Shown here one piece after another: positions 1 through 6,889 of a stretch of DNA of 37,476 nt. A model generated the notes under the pieces. The model had not been told where the DNA came from and ran no database searches. It was given only the letters and a program-made list of their open reading frames with translations. The position numbers were made by a program, and so were the translations under genes. The stretch's first letter is position 1. Each line of letters begins with the position of its first letter. Source of the DNA: a virus; the IMG/VR virus record IMGVR_UViG_3300030020_000059, positions 1 to 37,476 of that record; one strand, 5' to 3'.

Positions 1-335
1 AAAAGAGCACCTGTTACAATCGCATTTTTAACTCTTTGACCTTTTGTAAATTTTTTATCAGTTATTTGATTTTTACTTTCTAATCCAGCCAGTCCAGCAC
101 CTAAACCAGCAGCACCTAAAGCAAATTTATTAGATTTAACAAAATCTTTAACATTGGTAAAAGCTGATGCTAATTTAACCAATCCTTTACTTCGTTTAAT
201 TCCAGTTGCAATGGCCGTGCCTTCTGAACCACCATTTTTAAGTATGGCATTTGCAATAGAAATTGCTTTCTTCTGAATAGAAGGTTTAAAATATTTCATT
301 GAAGTTGGTACATTATCAGGATATGACCAGGGCAT
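1..335 (-). CDS. Partial virion-type protein, YP..VP N-terminus plus glycine-rich segment (C-terminus beyond window)
   Basis: The reading frame starts at an ATG on the minus strand behind an AGAGATAA ribosome site and stays open to the window edge (111 codons visible), so it is cut by the boundary. The N-terminus (MPWSYPDNVPTSMK, then a helix rich in K, A, I and N) resembles the short ChaB-like or YP..VP domain seen at the front of some phage proteins; this is a pattern match only. Residues about 75-90 are a glycine/alanine-rich hydrophobic stretch, followed by a charged turn and a second hydrophobic stretch. That hairpin arrangement recurs in the proteins at 340-1083 and 28363-29190. Probably an internal virion protein; function inferred. 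Confidence 0.7.
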   Translation of the reverse strand, partial: MPWSYPDNVPTSMKYFKPSIQKKAISIANAILKNGGSEGTAIATGIKRSKGLVKLASAFTNVKDFVKSNKFALGAAGLGAGLAGLESKNQITDKKFTKGQRVKNAIVTGAL

Positions 336-339
336 ATTA

Positions 340-1083
340 TTATCTCTTATGTAGTTTTAAAATATTAGTTCGTAAGAATTTCTCACCTTTAGCACCAACC
401 ATTCCACCTAATATAGAAGCATCAATTCTCTTTCCTACAGTATTTTGATCATTTTCCCCTTTTATTAAAAATGGAGCAAGTGCCATGCCTGCTACTCTAC
501 CAATAGCAGATTTTGATTTTGTGTGATATAAAGATTGTTTTAATGATGATTGATGTAATTTATCTATATCAGCAGCAGAAAGTAAATCTTTACCATAAGT
601 TTTACTAGTTATATTTTTAATAATATCAGATTCACCAGTTAAATATCGTATCTTTTGCATTCTATTAATTGCATTTTTATTTTTTAATTTAGATAAATTA
701 TTACTTTCTTCGCCCAAAACGGCTAAAGTAGCATGCCTACCTTTTGGTGCATTAAAAATACCTTGTCTTATATCTGCTTTTACAGGATTAGAAAACATTC
801 TTTCGAAAGGACCTTTACCTTCATTATATTGATTAAGATATTTTCTTTCAGATAATTCATGCTTAATTCCTATTCTGTGTAAATCTTTTATATTTTGTTT
901 GCTATCAAAAATTTTATGTAATGGAGAAGTGAATCTAAGTAATGGATTACGCACATCGCCAGCGATTATATTCCCACTATTAGACATAGTGGCATAACCT
1001 CTAACCGGCAATGCTGCAAGGTTATCTTTAAAACTATTAAATTTAGTCTGAGGAACAACTAAAGCTAATTTAATTAAACTCAT
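340..1083 (-). CDS. Probable internal virion protein with MSLIKLA N-terminus and glycine-rich C-terminal hairpin
   Basis: A 247-residue basic protein of no recognised family. It starts MSLIKLA, a sequence almost shared with the proteins at 1431-1583 (MGLIKLA) and 28363-29190 (MSLIKLA). The middle is rich in K, N and R and looks helical. The C-terminus has a glycine-zipper-like hairpin: hydrophobic IGRVAGMALAPFLI, a charged turn, then ASILGGMVGA. Such segments suit a membrane-active or capsid-internal protein. It stops just before the partial gene at 1-335 starts, and begins 1 nt from the stop of the 106-residue gene upstream, so the set is probably one transcript. Role inferred from composition and neighbours. 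Confidence 0.75.
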   Translation of the reverse strand: MSLIKLALVVPQTKFNSFKDNLAALPVRGYATMSNSGNIIAGDVRNPLLRFTSPLHKIFDSKQNIKDLHRIGIKHELSERKYLNQYNEGKGPFERMFSNPVKADIRQGIFNAPKGRHATLAVLGEESNNLSKLKNKNAINRMQKIRYLTGESDIIKNITSKTYGKDLLSAADIDKLHQSSLKQSLYHTKSKSAIGRVAGMALAPFLIKGENDQNTVGKRIDASILGGMVGAKGEKFLRTNILKLHKR

Positions 1084-1084
1084 T

Positions 1085-1405
1085 TTAACTCACAATCTTA
1101 CTAATAGAAAATATAATAATGTCAGGTTCATCATCATGATAAATATTTACTTTAAATCCTTGATCTTTATAATATTTAGAAAGGTTCATTATTAGTTGAA
1201 TAAACTTTAGAGAAAATTCACCATTATAATCTCCATCTTGTATTTTGATAGAAGCTTTATTATCTTTAATACGAGAATTAATTAGATCAACTAGTGGTTG
1301 AAAATTAGGATCTTCTACTATTTGTTTACTCTGTATATCCACAGGAGGAATAGAAGAGGCTGTTGGAGAAATAGATAGAAATACAGAAAGTATAATACTA
1401 AGCAT
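1085..1405 (-). CDS. Small secreted protein with N-terminal signal sequence
   Basis: A 106-residue protein. The first ~18 residues (MLSIILSVFLSISPTASS) are a hydrophobic signal sequence ending in small residues typical of signal-peptidase cleavage; there is no lipobox Cys. The rest is soluble, mixed alpha/beta and acidic. No family is recognised. A GGAGAAA-type ribosome site lies just upstream. In the minus-strand cluster with holin- and spanin-like genes it may act in the envelope during lysis or entry, but nothing in the sequence proves this. Confidence 0.7.
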   Translation of the reverse strand: MLSIILSVFLSISPTASSIPPVDIQSKQIVEDPNFQPLVDLINSRIKDNKASIKIQDGDYNGEFSLKFIQLIMNLSKYYKDQGFKVNIYHDDEPDIIIFSISKIVS

Positions 1406-1430
1406 TTTATTTCTCCAATTAATATATTAG

Positions 1431-1583
1431 TTAACCAGTATTCTTCATTCCCCAGTTCATCATTGTTTTATTTGGTTTGGTTCTTAATTGAGGTTTTTGT
1501 CTTACCGTATCAGGAAGTAGACGAGGATCTTTGTCACTCTCTACTAGTGGAGATGTTTCTAATGCTAGTTTAATTAGACCCAT
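1431..1583 (-). CDS. Short protein with MGLIKLA N-terminus
   Basis: A 50-codon frame that starts MGLIKLALETSPL and ends at TAA, with a GAGAA ribosome site upstream. It is basic, proline-rich and probably disordered. The first seven residues nearly match the starts of the proteins at 340-1083 and 28363-29190; that match is the main reason to believe it is translated. It may be a small virion protein carrying the same N-terminal tag, or a truncated relative of the larger ones. Confidence 0.55.
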   Translation of the reverse strand: MGLIKLALETSPLVESDKDPRLLPDTVRQKPQLRTKPNKTMMNWGMKNTG

Positions 1584-1665
1584 TATAGTTCTCAATAAAT
1601 TTCTTCATTAACTTATTCATTTTGTCTTGCTCATGTTTTGGCATATTCTTAATTAAATCATTCAT
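1570..1665 (-). CDS. Possible 31-residue basic peptide, overlapping the next gene
   Basis: This frame fills the gap between the genes at 1716-2402 and 1431-1583 and overlaps the latter by 14 nt. From the first ATG it gives 31 residues (MNDLIKNMPKHEQDKMNKLM and on), strongly helical and charged. The frame stays open further upstream to a TAG near 1735 without a good start codon, and no clear ribosome site precedes the ATG. It may be translated by coupling, or it may be a remnant. Low certainty. Confidence 0.3.
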   Translation of the reverse strand: MNDLIKNMPKHEQDKMNKLMKKFIENYNGSN

Positions 1666-1715
1666 AGTTTCACAATATTCAAAGAAATCTTGTTTCTTTA
1701 TAATATTTATGAGAT

Positions 1716-2402
1716 TTATTTTCCATACCTATTATAAGTAATACCTTTATAAGTAAGTTTACTTAACTCACCATTAAAGTCTAAAAGAACTTTACGAATA
1801 CCTAAAATAGTAAAGTTATTAATATGATTCATAAAATCAAATATTACTTTAGTCTTAATGTTATTATCATTGTAAATATCAGTATCTTCACAAACATTAA
1901 TTATAAAAGCATAAATAGCCTGAACCTTATCATCATACCATTCGGTAAATCTAGTTATAGCAATATCAGGTATACCAGCTTCCTTAGCTTTTATTTCATA
2001 TAACTTTACAATATTAACAATACAGTCTAACATTCTTTTAGAATAGACTTCGTTAGACATTAACTCAAGAGTATTATCTTCTATAACTTTCTTAAATTCA
2101 TCTTCTACAATCGTAAATTTAATTAGGAGAAAATCACGGAAAATAGCTTCTCGTAACCTTTCTCCTAATGTAAAATGTTTAATGTCGTAGTTTATATATT
2201 TTCTTAAATTAACAAACATTACGTGATTAGATAGATTATATTTTGTTTTAGTTTTATTAAATAATTTATTCCAAAGAGTTTTACCATTAATGGTCTTATG
2301 AATTAATATATATATAATTGTACTAAATAACAAAAAATGAAATCCAGCTACAAGTCCCCATTTTTTTATTATTTCACCTAATATTTCTATCACATCCATC
2401 AT
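1716..2402 (-). CDS. Membrane-anchored helical protein of unknown function
   Basis: A 228-residue protein with one hydrophobic segment near residues 16-35 (GLVAGFHFLLFSTIIYILI), then a long soluble, mostly helical domain. There are two adjacent ATG codons; the second (2399) is better spaced from the AAAGAGA site, so the true protein may be one residue shorter. It sits downstream of the spanin-like and holin-like genes, so a role at the inner membrane during lysis or superinfection control is plausible. No family is recognised. Confidence 0.75.
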   Translation of the reverse strand: MMDVIEILGEIIKKWGLVAGFHFLLFSTIIYILIHKTINGKTLWNKLFNKTKTKYNLSNHVMFVNLRKYINYDIKHFTLGERLREAIFRDFLLIKFTIVEDEFKKVIEDNTLELMSNEVYSKRMLDCIVNIVKLYEIKAKEAGIPDIAITRFTEWYDDKVQAIYAFIINVCEDTDIYNDNNIKTKVIFDFMNHINNFTILGIRKVLLDFNGELSKLTYKGITYNRYGK

Positions 2403-2420
2403 TATCTCTTTAAAATAACA

Positions 2421-3152
2421 TTATTTTTTAATGTAATGGTCATAGATCCAATAACCACCACCACCAATACCAATACCAAGGACAAATTTAATCTTACCAT
2501 TCATTGATTGAACTTTCAAGTCTTTCTCATATAAGTTAATCTGTTTATCCTTATTATTATTAGTTTCAGTAAGTAATTTATTAGAGTTAGTTAAACCATT
2601 ATTTAAATCAGTTTGCGTAGTAACTAAAGTTTGATTAGCAGTATTTTCTTTTCTAGTAGCATCTAAACTTTCTTCGGTAGCAGCTAATTTTGTTGTTAAA
2701 ATAGGACCATTAACTTTCCATTGAATAGCATCATTAGTTAAACTAACTACTGTAGGTTGAATAATATTAAATCTTGTACCATCAAATCCTACAGTAGAAT
2801 CATTATAATTTTTAGCTATTGCATCTTTTACTTCTTGTACTTCTTTAACTGGAGTTATATTAACTGTTGAAGGTGTAGAATTAAGATGGTTATCTGCAGT
2901 AATAGTAACTTGATGAGCATTATTTACATTAGTAGTTGCTTGATCAACTTTAGCTTGCAAAATTTGATTTTTAGCAGTTTGATCTTTAAGAGAATCATTT
3001 AATTTTGTATTTTCTCCACTTAAAGTAGCAATTTTTACAGCATCTTTATTTGTTGATCTATTTAATATATAAGTATAAACTCCACTCGTTACTAATGCAG
3101 TAATTAAAATTGTATATAAATAACTTTTACATTTACTGATTATCTGAATCAT
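2421..3152 (-). CDS. Spanin-like membrane-anchored coiled-coil protein
   Basis: A 243-residue protein. The ATG at 3152 is preferred because a GGAGAT site precedes it; an in-frame ATG four codons upstream lacks one. Residues about 10-28 (SYLYTILITALVTSGVYTYI) form a signal-anchor TM segment. Two heptad-rich coiled-coil stretches follow, rich in T, N, Q and L, separated by a small beta-like domain. The C-terminus has a glycine-rich hydrophobic segment (VLGIGIGGGGYWIY). An N-terminal anchor with a coiled-coil ectodomain next to a holin fits an i-spanin (Rz-like), or a u-spanin if the C-terminal segment is a second TM. It overlaps the holin-like gene by 20 nt. The lysis role is inferred. Confidence 0.65.
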   Translation of the reverse strand: MIQIISKCKSYLYTILITALVTSGVYTYILNRSTNKDAVKIATLSGENTKLNDSLKDQTAKNQILQAKVDQATTNVNNAHQVTITADNHLNSTPSTVNITPVKEVQEVKDAIAKNYNDSTVGFDGTRFNIIQPTVVSLTNDAIQWKVNGPILTTKLAATEESLDATRKENTANQTLVTTQTDLNNGLTNSNKLLTETNNNKDKQINLYEKDLKVQSMNGKIKFVLGIGIGGGGYWIYDHYIKK

Positions 3153-3522
3153 TATGATCTCCAATTATTTTACCAGCAACAGTTTTAATTTCTTGAATTT
3201 TATTAAATACACCTTTTGTAGCGCCAACACCTATTGCTGTTCCAATCAAATAATATACACCATCGGGAATATTAATTTTTCTTAAAGTACAAAGACATAC
3301 TAAGCAAAATCCACCAATACCCCAAAGATAATCTAATAATCTTGTACTAGAATAAGATCCATCATTCCCAGTTACAGAACGATCAAATCTACTAACTACA
3401 CCCTGGAATAAAGAAATTACACAATCTCGTAATTGAGTAAGGGTAACTACTTTACGAATTAACATTTCAATAAATAAACTTGTTGATAAAACAATAGAAA
3501 TAGCTCCGACTAACTTCCACAT
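3133..3522 (-). CDS. Holin-like protein with three membrane segments
   Basis: A 129-residue protein with hydrophobic segments at about residues 4-20, 66-84 and 87-105 and a charged, hydrophilic C-terminus ending in DHNDSDNQ. Size, three-TM topology and its place directly before a spanin-like gene are typical of phage holins, though holins are too diverse to assign by motif. It has a strong ribosome site (AAGGAAAGGAG) and is the first gene of the minus-strand operon. No endolysin is visible in the window. Confidence 0.6.
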   Translation of the reverse strand: MWKLVGAISIVLSTSLFIEMLIRKVVTLTQLRDCVISLFQGVVSRFDRSVTGNDGSYSSTRLLDYLWGIGGFCLVCLCTLRKINIPDGVYYLIGTAIGVGATKGVFNKIQEIKTVAGKIIGDHNDSDNQ

Positions 3523-3555
3523 AAGAATCTCCTTTCCTTAATGATAACACAGGTG

Positions 3556-3585
3556 TCGCAAAAAGTCTTCCTTTTTTGTTATAAT
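3556..3585 (+). promoter_or_regulatory. Promoter, GCAA/TATAAT family, of the first early operon
   Basis: TCGCAA, an 18-nt spacer ending in TG, then TATAAT at 3580-3585, followed by ATATATGG. The predicted start is G3592, 7 nt after the -10. The same design with the same spacing is found at 8105, 8478, 8696 and 34338. It drives the leader at 3592-3782 and the genes from 3783. Confidence 0.75.
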
Positions 3586-3616
3586 ATATATGGAGATAAT
3601 ATTATATTATTTCTCT

Positions 3617-3671
3617 TGGTAAGTAGTTATTGTTTATCAAAAAATACTTGATAAGCAATAGCGACTTATCA
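3617..3671 (+). promoter_or_regulatory. Long leader hairpin (24 bp, 7-nt loop)
   Basis: The arms 3617-3640 and 3648-3671 pair over 24 positions with one A-G mismatch and a few G-U pairs; the loop is 3641-3647. It lies 25 nt after the predicted transcript start and has no U-run after it, so it is not an intrinsic terminator. Likely roles are mRNA stabilisation or an RNase III processing site. Confidence 0.65.
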
Positions 3672-3746
3672 TCCTAATAACTATATAATCCTTACATATG
3701 GGAGGGTGTTTGAAACACAATATATACAGGAGTAAAATATGTCTTG

Positions 3747-3762
3747 GCCATATTATAATGGC
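3747..3762 (+). promoter_or_regulatory. Leader hairpin GCCAT-ATTATA-ATGGC before the first early gene
   Basis: A 5-bp stem with a 6-nt loop, 9 nt before the GAGG ribosome site of the gene at 3783. Hairpins of the same sequence type occur at 4725-4744 (ssb) and 12901-12917 (polymerase). It overlaps a 13-codon frame (3739-3780, MSWPYYNGDSDED) that has its own AGGAG site, so a leader peptide is a rival reading. Confidence 0.5.
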
Positions 3763-3782
3763 GACTCAGACGAGGATTAAAA

Positions 3783-4067
3783 ATGTGTAGAGATAAAATT
3801 ATAAATAAAATAAATGAGTTTGGAGTGGCAAAAAATTGGAAAATTGTACTTGACATCGAAGAAGATACTGATAAAGTACGACTCACTTTTTATAAAAAAT
3901 CAGGTCTTGAAATTAAATTATTCTTCTTAAAACAACCAATGATTCTTTTTCAGACATGGAGATCTATAAGAAAGATAGTAGATTGTTCTTATGAAGATCT
4001 TTTAAATAAATTAGAGAAATATCCTTTTCTATTAGAGACTGAAATGGAAATCATAAATGACCGATAA
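3783..4067 (+). CDS. Hypothetical early protein, 94 residues
   Basis: First gene of the early operon, starting at an ATG behind a GAGG site. It encodes a 94-residue protein of mixed charge, with predicted beta strands in the middle (KVRLTFYKKSGLEIKLFFL) and helices at both ends. No family is recognised. It overlaps the next gene by 11 nt, which suggests translational coupling. Confidence 0.7.
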   Translation: MCRDKIINKINEFGVAKNWKIVLDIEEDTDKVRLTFYKKSGLEIKLFFLKQPMILFQTWRSIRKIVDCSYEDLLNKLEKYPFLLETEMEIINDR

Positions 4068-4317
4068 TGAAGATCGTGTACAGGAAATTTATAGTTTACT
4101 GAATCTTAATCCAGAAGAAGTAAACAATAAGGTTTTTTCAATGCGAGGAATTAGTATTAAAAATAAGATTTCTATTATCGCAAGTTGTCTTAATGATAAT
4201 AAATCAATCTGTCTAAATCATAAAGATCCAAAAGACCGATATCGAACAATTAAAAAAGCAGGTCAGTCTCTTCAGCAATTAGTTGCAAAGAATAGGATTG
4301 CAGATGGAATTTATTAA
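4057..4317 (+). CDS. Hypothetical early protein, 86 residues
   Basis: An 86-residue, mostly helical protein (MTDNEDRVQEIYSLLNLN at the N-terminus). It overlaps the genes on both sides, as is usual for phage early operons. No motif or family is recognised. Confidence 0.65.
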   Translation: MTDNEDRVQEIYSLLNLNPEEVNNKVFSMRGISIKNKISIIASCLNDNKSICLNHKDPKDRYRTIKKAGQSLQQLVAKNRIADGIY

Positions 4318-4480
4318 AATTGTTCAATCTAATGGAGAAGTTTTCGTAAATTTAAAATTAATTGAATCTATTTATGTTTTAGGAGAAAATATTACTTTTC
4401 AAGGTACTGGAGAAAATTGTTATAAATGCACTACAAAAGAACTTGATAGAGAATCATTAATGAGAGTGTTGTTAAATTAA
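4304..4480 (+). CDS. Hypothetical small early protein, 58 residues
   Basis: The ATG at 4304 (MEFIKIVQSNGEVF) lies inside the end of the previous gene; an alternative TTG at 4283 is less likely. The protein has a run of short beta strands and a C-terminal helix. No family is recognised. Its stop comes just before the promoter at 4483. Confidence 0.6.
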   Translation: MEFIKIVQSNGEVFVNLKLIESIYVLGENITFQGTGENCYKCTTKELDRESLMRVLLN

Positions 4481-4482
4481 AC

Positions 4483-4511
4483 TTGCACCGTCCTCAGAAT
4501 CGTGCTACAAT
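4483..4511 (+). promoter_or_regulatory. Sigma70-type promoter of the RHH-ssb operon
   Basis: TTGCAC, a 17-nt spacer ending in TGC, then TACAAT. The extended -10 (GTGCTACAAT) is shared exactly with the promoter at 23971-23999 and nearly with that at 12860-12888, which forms a second promoter class in this genome. Confidence 0.75.
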
Positions 4512-4536
4512 ATAGTATGATTACGAGGAATACACC

Positions 4537-4680
4537 ATGTCAGAGTTATGTAAATTACACAGAAGAAAATTTGTCACAATCAGAGTGACAAGTGAAGAAA
4601 AAGAGCAATTTGAAAAGATTGCATCAGAGGCTAATAAGGACGTATCTACATACGTGCGCGAATTAGTTCTCGCTCAATAA
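4537..4680 (+). CDS. Ribbon-helix-helix (CopG/Arc-like) small DNA-binding protein
   Basis: A 47-residue protein beginning MSELCKLHRRKFVTIRV. It shows the compact RHH layout: a short strand (KFVTIRVT, about residues 11-18), a first helix from SEEKEQFEKIASEAN, a turn NKD, then a second helix STYVRELVLA. RHH proteins bind DNA as dimers through the paired strands and often repress their own promoter. It has a GAGGAA ribosome site and its own promoter, and precedes ssb, so it may tune that operon. The regulatory role is inferred. Confidence 0.8.
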   Translation: MSELCKLHRRKFVTIRVTSEEKEQFEKIASEANKDVSTYVRELVLAQ

Positions 4681-4700
4681 TCAAACTAATAAAGTTTGAT
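4680..4700 (+). promoter_or_regulatory. AT-rich inverted repeat after the RHH gene
   Basis: ATCAAACT and AGTTTGAT are perfect 8-nt arms around AATAA. An A/T-rich but not pure-U tail follows. It could be a weak terminator, an mRNA end stabiliser, or a binding site for the RHH protein encoded just before. Confidence 0.4.
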
Positions 4701-4724
4701 ATTATTATAAAATAACATAACAAT

Positions 4725-4744
4725 TGGCCATTGAGACATGGCCA
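4725..4744 (+). promoter_or_regulatory. ssb leader hairpin TGGCCAT-TGAGAC-ATGGCCA
   Basis: A perfect 7-bp stem with a 6-nt loop, ending 13 nt before the GGAG site of ssb. Its core GCCAT/ATGGC is shared with leader hairpins at 3747-3762 and 12901-12917. A translational or transcriptional operator for the replication genes is inferred. Confidence 0.55.
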
Positions 4745-4765
4745 TCAACTCTTAACGGAGAAAGT

Positions 4766-5215
4766 ATGTCAACTAATAAGGTTATCCTTCATGGATTTCT
4801 GGGTAAAGATCCTGAATTGAAGGCAACTCCAGGTGGTGCAACTCTTTGTCGTTTTTCGGTAGCCACTACTGAAAATTGGAAGGACAAGGATGGAAGTGCT
4901 AAGTCCAAGACTGAATGGCATAATATTGTAGCCTGGGGTAAGCAAGGCGAAGCAATTGAAAAGTTTTTTAAGAAGGGTGCTGAAGTTATTATCGAAGGTA
5001 AGATTGAGTATACCGAAGGTAAGAATCCCGCAGATGAAAATAAGAAGATTTGGTATACTCATATTAAGTTGAATGCTTTTGATTTCTGTGGTAAGAAGGG
5101 CGAGAGTGGGGGTCATCACGAACCAGATCCCGAACAGACTGGTTATGCAGATAGTGATAATAATGGTGGATCTGGAACTAATACCGTTGAAGATGATTCA
5201 GATATCCCATTCTGA
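4766..5215 (+). CDS. ssb: Single-stranded DNA-binding protein
   Basis: A 149-residue SSB of bacterial type. The N-terminal ~110 residues are an OB fold, with family landmarks such as KVILHGFLGKDPE at the start, CRFSVATTENW, TEWHNIVAWGK, and VIIEGKIEYTEG. A low-complexity linker rich in G, D, N and S follows, and the protein ends DDSDIPF, the acidic tip through which bacterial SSBs recruit replication and repair partners. The ATG at 4766 is chosen because GGAG lies 5 nt upstream and it matches the family's MS..NKV start; an in-frame ATG at 4724 would lengthen the protein into the leader hairpin. SSB coats the single strand during phage replication. Confidence 0.96.
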   Translation: MSTNKVILHGFLGKDPELKATPGGATLCRFSVATTENWKDKDGSAKSKTEWHNIVAWGKQGEAIEKFFKKGAEVIIEGKIEYTEGKNPADENKKIWYTHIKLNAFDFCGKKGESGGHHEPDPEQTGYADSDNNGGSGTNTVEDDSDIPF

Positions 5216-5247
5216 TATAATAAGGTTCTAGTAAATGTAAAATAATA

Positions 5248-5274
5248 ACAGGCACCAATTAGGTGCCTGTTTTC
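5248..5274 (+). terminator. Intrinsic terminator after ssb
   Basis: A 9-bp stem ACAGGCACC/GGTGCCTGT with a 5-nt loop, followed by TTTTC. It ends the RHH-ssb unit. Confidence 0.85.
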
Positions 5275-5296
5275 ATTTCTCATAGAGAGATATAAT
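5268..5296 (+). promoter_or_regulatory. Possible promoter of the 5306 operon
   Basis: TATAAT at 5291-5296 lies between the ssb terminator and the gene at 5306, but there is only a weak -35 (TGTTTT at 5268-5273, 17-nt spacing). Transcription from it would begin almost at the start codon, giving a nearly leaderless mRNA. Confidence 0.35.
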
Positions 5297-5305
5297 GGAT
5301 CTAAA

Positions 5306-5545
5306 ATGAAAAAGTTAGAAGAATACACAAAAGAAGAATTAAATGATTTTCTAGATAATCATATTAGAATTCCTCAAAAACTAATTATTCAAATTGCTAT
5401 TTCGGAATCTCCACACGAAAATGATCCAGTATATGGAGATTTTATAACAGATGGTGGTAATAGATTTTTCTGGCGTAGATCACTTCTTATTGACAAATAT
5501 GGAAAACATGACGTAGTAGACTTTACGATTAATCCGGAGGATTAA
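5306..5545 (+). CDS. Hypothetical early protein, 79 residues
   Basis: A 79-residue acidic protein starting MKKLEEYTKEELNDFLDNHI, with an N-terminal helix and a C-terminal beta-rich part. No good ribosome site precedes the ATG. It lies directly against the next start. No family is recognised. Confidence 0.65.
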   Translation: MKKLEEYTKEELNDFLDNHIRIPQKLIIQIAISESPHENDPVYGDFITDGGNRFFWRRSLLIDKYGKHDVVDFTINPED

Positions 5546-5812
5546 ATGTTTAAGGTTTTCTTTCATACAAATATCGATGCATATTCTGATAAACCTTATA
5601 TTTCAGAACTTCCATTTAGACCAATGATTGGTGATAAGGTTCCTTTTTATGGTCAAATTAAAATTGGAAATAAATTACCAGTATTAGAAATTATTTCAAT
5701 TCAATATTGTGTAACTCAAGATTTTGACTGTTTCACATGTTTTCTTGATTTTTCGAAAAATGAACATCCTGAAATCATGCGTCGAGTATTAAATCATGAG
5801 GTTGAATTCTAA
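5546..5812 (+). CDS. Hypothetical early protein, 88 residues
   Basis: An 88-residue, beta-rich protein. A CGGAGGA ribosome site is embedded in the end of the previous gene. It shares one base with the next start (TAATGA junction), so the row 5306-6640 is translated as a coupled operon. No family is recognised. Confidence 0.7.
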   Translation: MFKVFFHTNIDAYSDKPYISELPFRPMIGDKVPFYGQIKIGNKLPVLEIISIQYCVTQDFDCFTCFLDFSKNEHPEIMRRVLNHEVEF

Positions 5813-6159
5813 TGAAAAAGAGAACTGGTCATTGGGAAATTACCGCAATTGCAAATGGAGTTACAGTAAAACTTTGTAATTTAGCAATATTTATTCGAAA
5901 ATATAATTATGAACCAATATATATTTATAGTCAAATTGCAAAAGCTAAAAAATATAAAGAAGATTCCACCACTATTGATGGATGGAAAATTTCTTGGTTC
6001 TATAATGATCCATTGGAATCTTTAGAGAAATTAGTAATTGATAAAAAGATTTCTACTACAGCAATTATTAAGCAAAAAAATAGAAGGCATAGTAATGAAG
6101 TTTGGTTGAAAGAACATGGACTTTTACCAGAATTGGTCGGAAGAATATGTTACCACTAA
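5812..6159 (+). CDS. Hypothetical early protein, 115 residues
   Basis: A 115-residue basic protein of unknown family, starting MKKRTGHWEITAIANGV. Strand-rich in the first half, helical and lysine-rich in the second. It overlaps both neighbours. Confidence 0.65.
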   Translation: MKKRTGHWEITAIANGVTVKLCNLAIFIRKYNYEPIYIYSQIAKAKKYKEDSTTIDGWKISWFYNDPLESLEKLVIDKKISTTAIIKQKNRRHSNEVWLKEHGLLPELVGRICYH

Positions 6160-6341
6160 TTCTAGAACTTCTCCAATCTCACAAAGCCTTAACGGGTCGT
6201 GAGATTGGAGAAGTTATTGATTCGGAACATTGGCCAGATCATATTACTCAAGATTTGCAAGAACTTATGGATCAAGGTAGAATAGTCAGAAATCCTCTCG
6301 CTGTAAAACAATGGGATTGTTATACATGGAGTTTGAAATGA
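6147..6341 (+). CDS. Small winged-helix DNA-binding protein
   Basis: A 64-residue protein starting MLPLILELLQSHKALTGREI. The layout is that of a winged helix: a first helix, the turn ALTGREIGEVI, a recognition helix (HWPDHITQDLQELMDQG), then a two-strand wing (RIVRNPL... CYTWSL). The ATG at 6147 lies inside the previous gene; a longer frame begins at 6102 but only adds sequence shadowing that gene. Probably a phage transcription regulator. It ends ATGA, overlapping the next start. Confidence 0.65.
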   Translation: MLPLILELLQSHKALTGREIGEVIDSEHWPDHITQDLQELMDQGRIVRNPLAVKQWDCYTWSLK

Positions 6342-6640
6342 TTTCAGATAAACAAATAAAAATTAATTATTTTAAAGTAAAGAAAATTTGTGAAGATATT
6401 AATCTAGCATTAGATAAAGGTTATGTAGTAATTAATAATAATAAAATTGTAATAAATCCAAAATATAGATTTATATTTGAAGAACCAGATTGGAATGATT
6501 TGCAAAATCATATATGGTTTAATGAAATCACTCTTGTCGGTATTGGTTATTTTGAACCAGATGAATCTTTGCGAGAAATTAAAAAGTATTGGTCTCAATG
6601 GTATGCAATTCCACAAACTGATATAGTTAAATTTATTTAG
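6338..6640 (+). CDS. Hypothetical early protein, 100 residues
   Basis: Starts at the ATGA overlap with the previous stop. A 100-residue protein rich in I, N, K and W. No family is recognised. Confidence 0.65.
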   Translation: MISDKQIKINYFKVKKICEDINLALDKGYVVINNNKIVINPKYRFIFEEPDWNDLQNHIWFNEITLVGIGYFEPDESLREIKKYWSQWYAIPQTDIVKFI

Positions 6641-6670
6641 TATACCTATACTGAATCTGGGGAATAAAAA

Positions 6671-6889
6671 ATGGAATCAATTACTATCGATAAAGTTAAA
6701 ATTAATGCAAAAATTGGTGCTAATTTATACAATTGTATTTTAGATGCAATTGAACTTTCTGTTTCAGAAAAAAGAATTGTAGAATTGATTCATAATGATA
6801 GATTGTATAAGATTGACCACGATCAACTTGTTGGTATAGTAGAAAATGCCTTCACCGTAGAGAAGGCAACGAATTCTCATAAAGAATAG
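6671..6889 (+). CDS. Hypothetical early protein, 72 residues
   Basis: A 72-residue protein with a CTGGGGAA ribosome site. It starts MESITIDKVKINAKIG. Its last 38 nt overlap the 3' end of the opposite-strand gene at 6852-7064. No family is recognised. Confidence 0.65.
   Translation: MESITIDKVKINAKIGANLYNCILDAIELSVSEKRIVELIHNDRLYKIDHDQLVGIVENAFTVEKATNSHKE

Noticed and set aside
3739-3780. A 13-codon frame (MSWPYYNGDSDED) with an AGGAG site before the gene at 3783, as a leader peptide
   Set aside because: It overlaps the GCCAT/ATGGC hairpin, has no codons pointing to attenuation, and is too short to judge. Mentioned under the hairpin only.
3692-3886. Minus-strand frame of 64 codons over the early leader
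   Set aside because: It lies antisense to the leader and the gene at 3783 and has no ribosome site; AT-rich shadow.
4769-5119. Minus-strand frame of 116 codons opposite ssb
   Set aside because: Shadow of the strongly conserved SSB coding frame.
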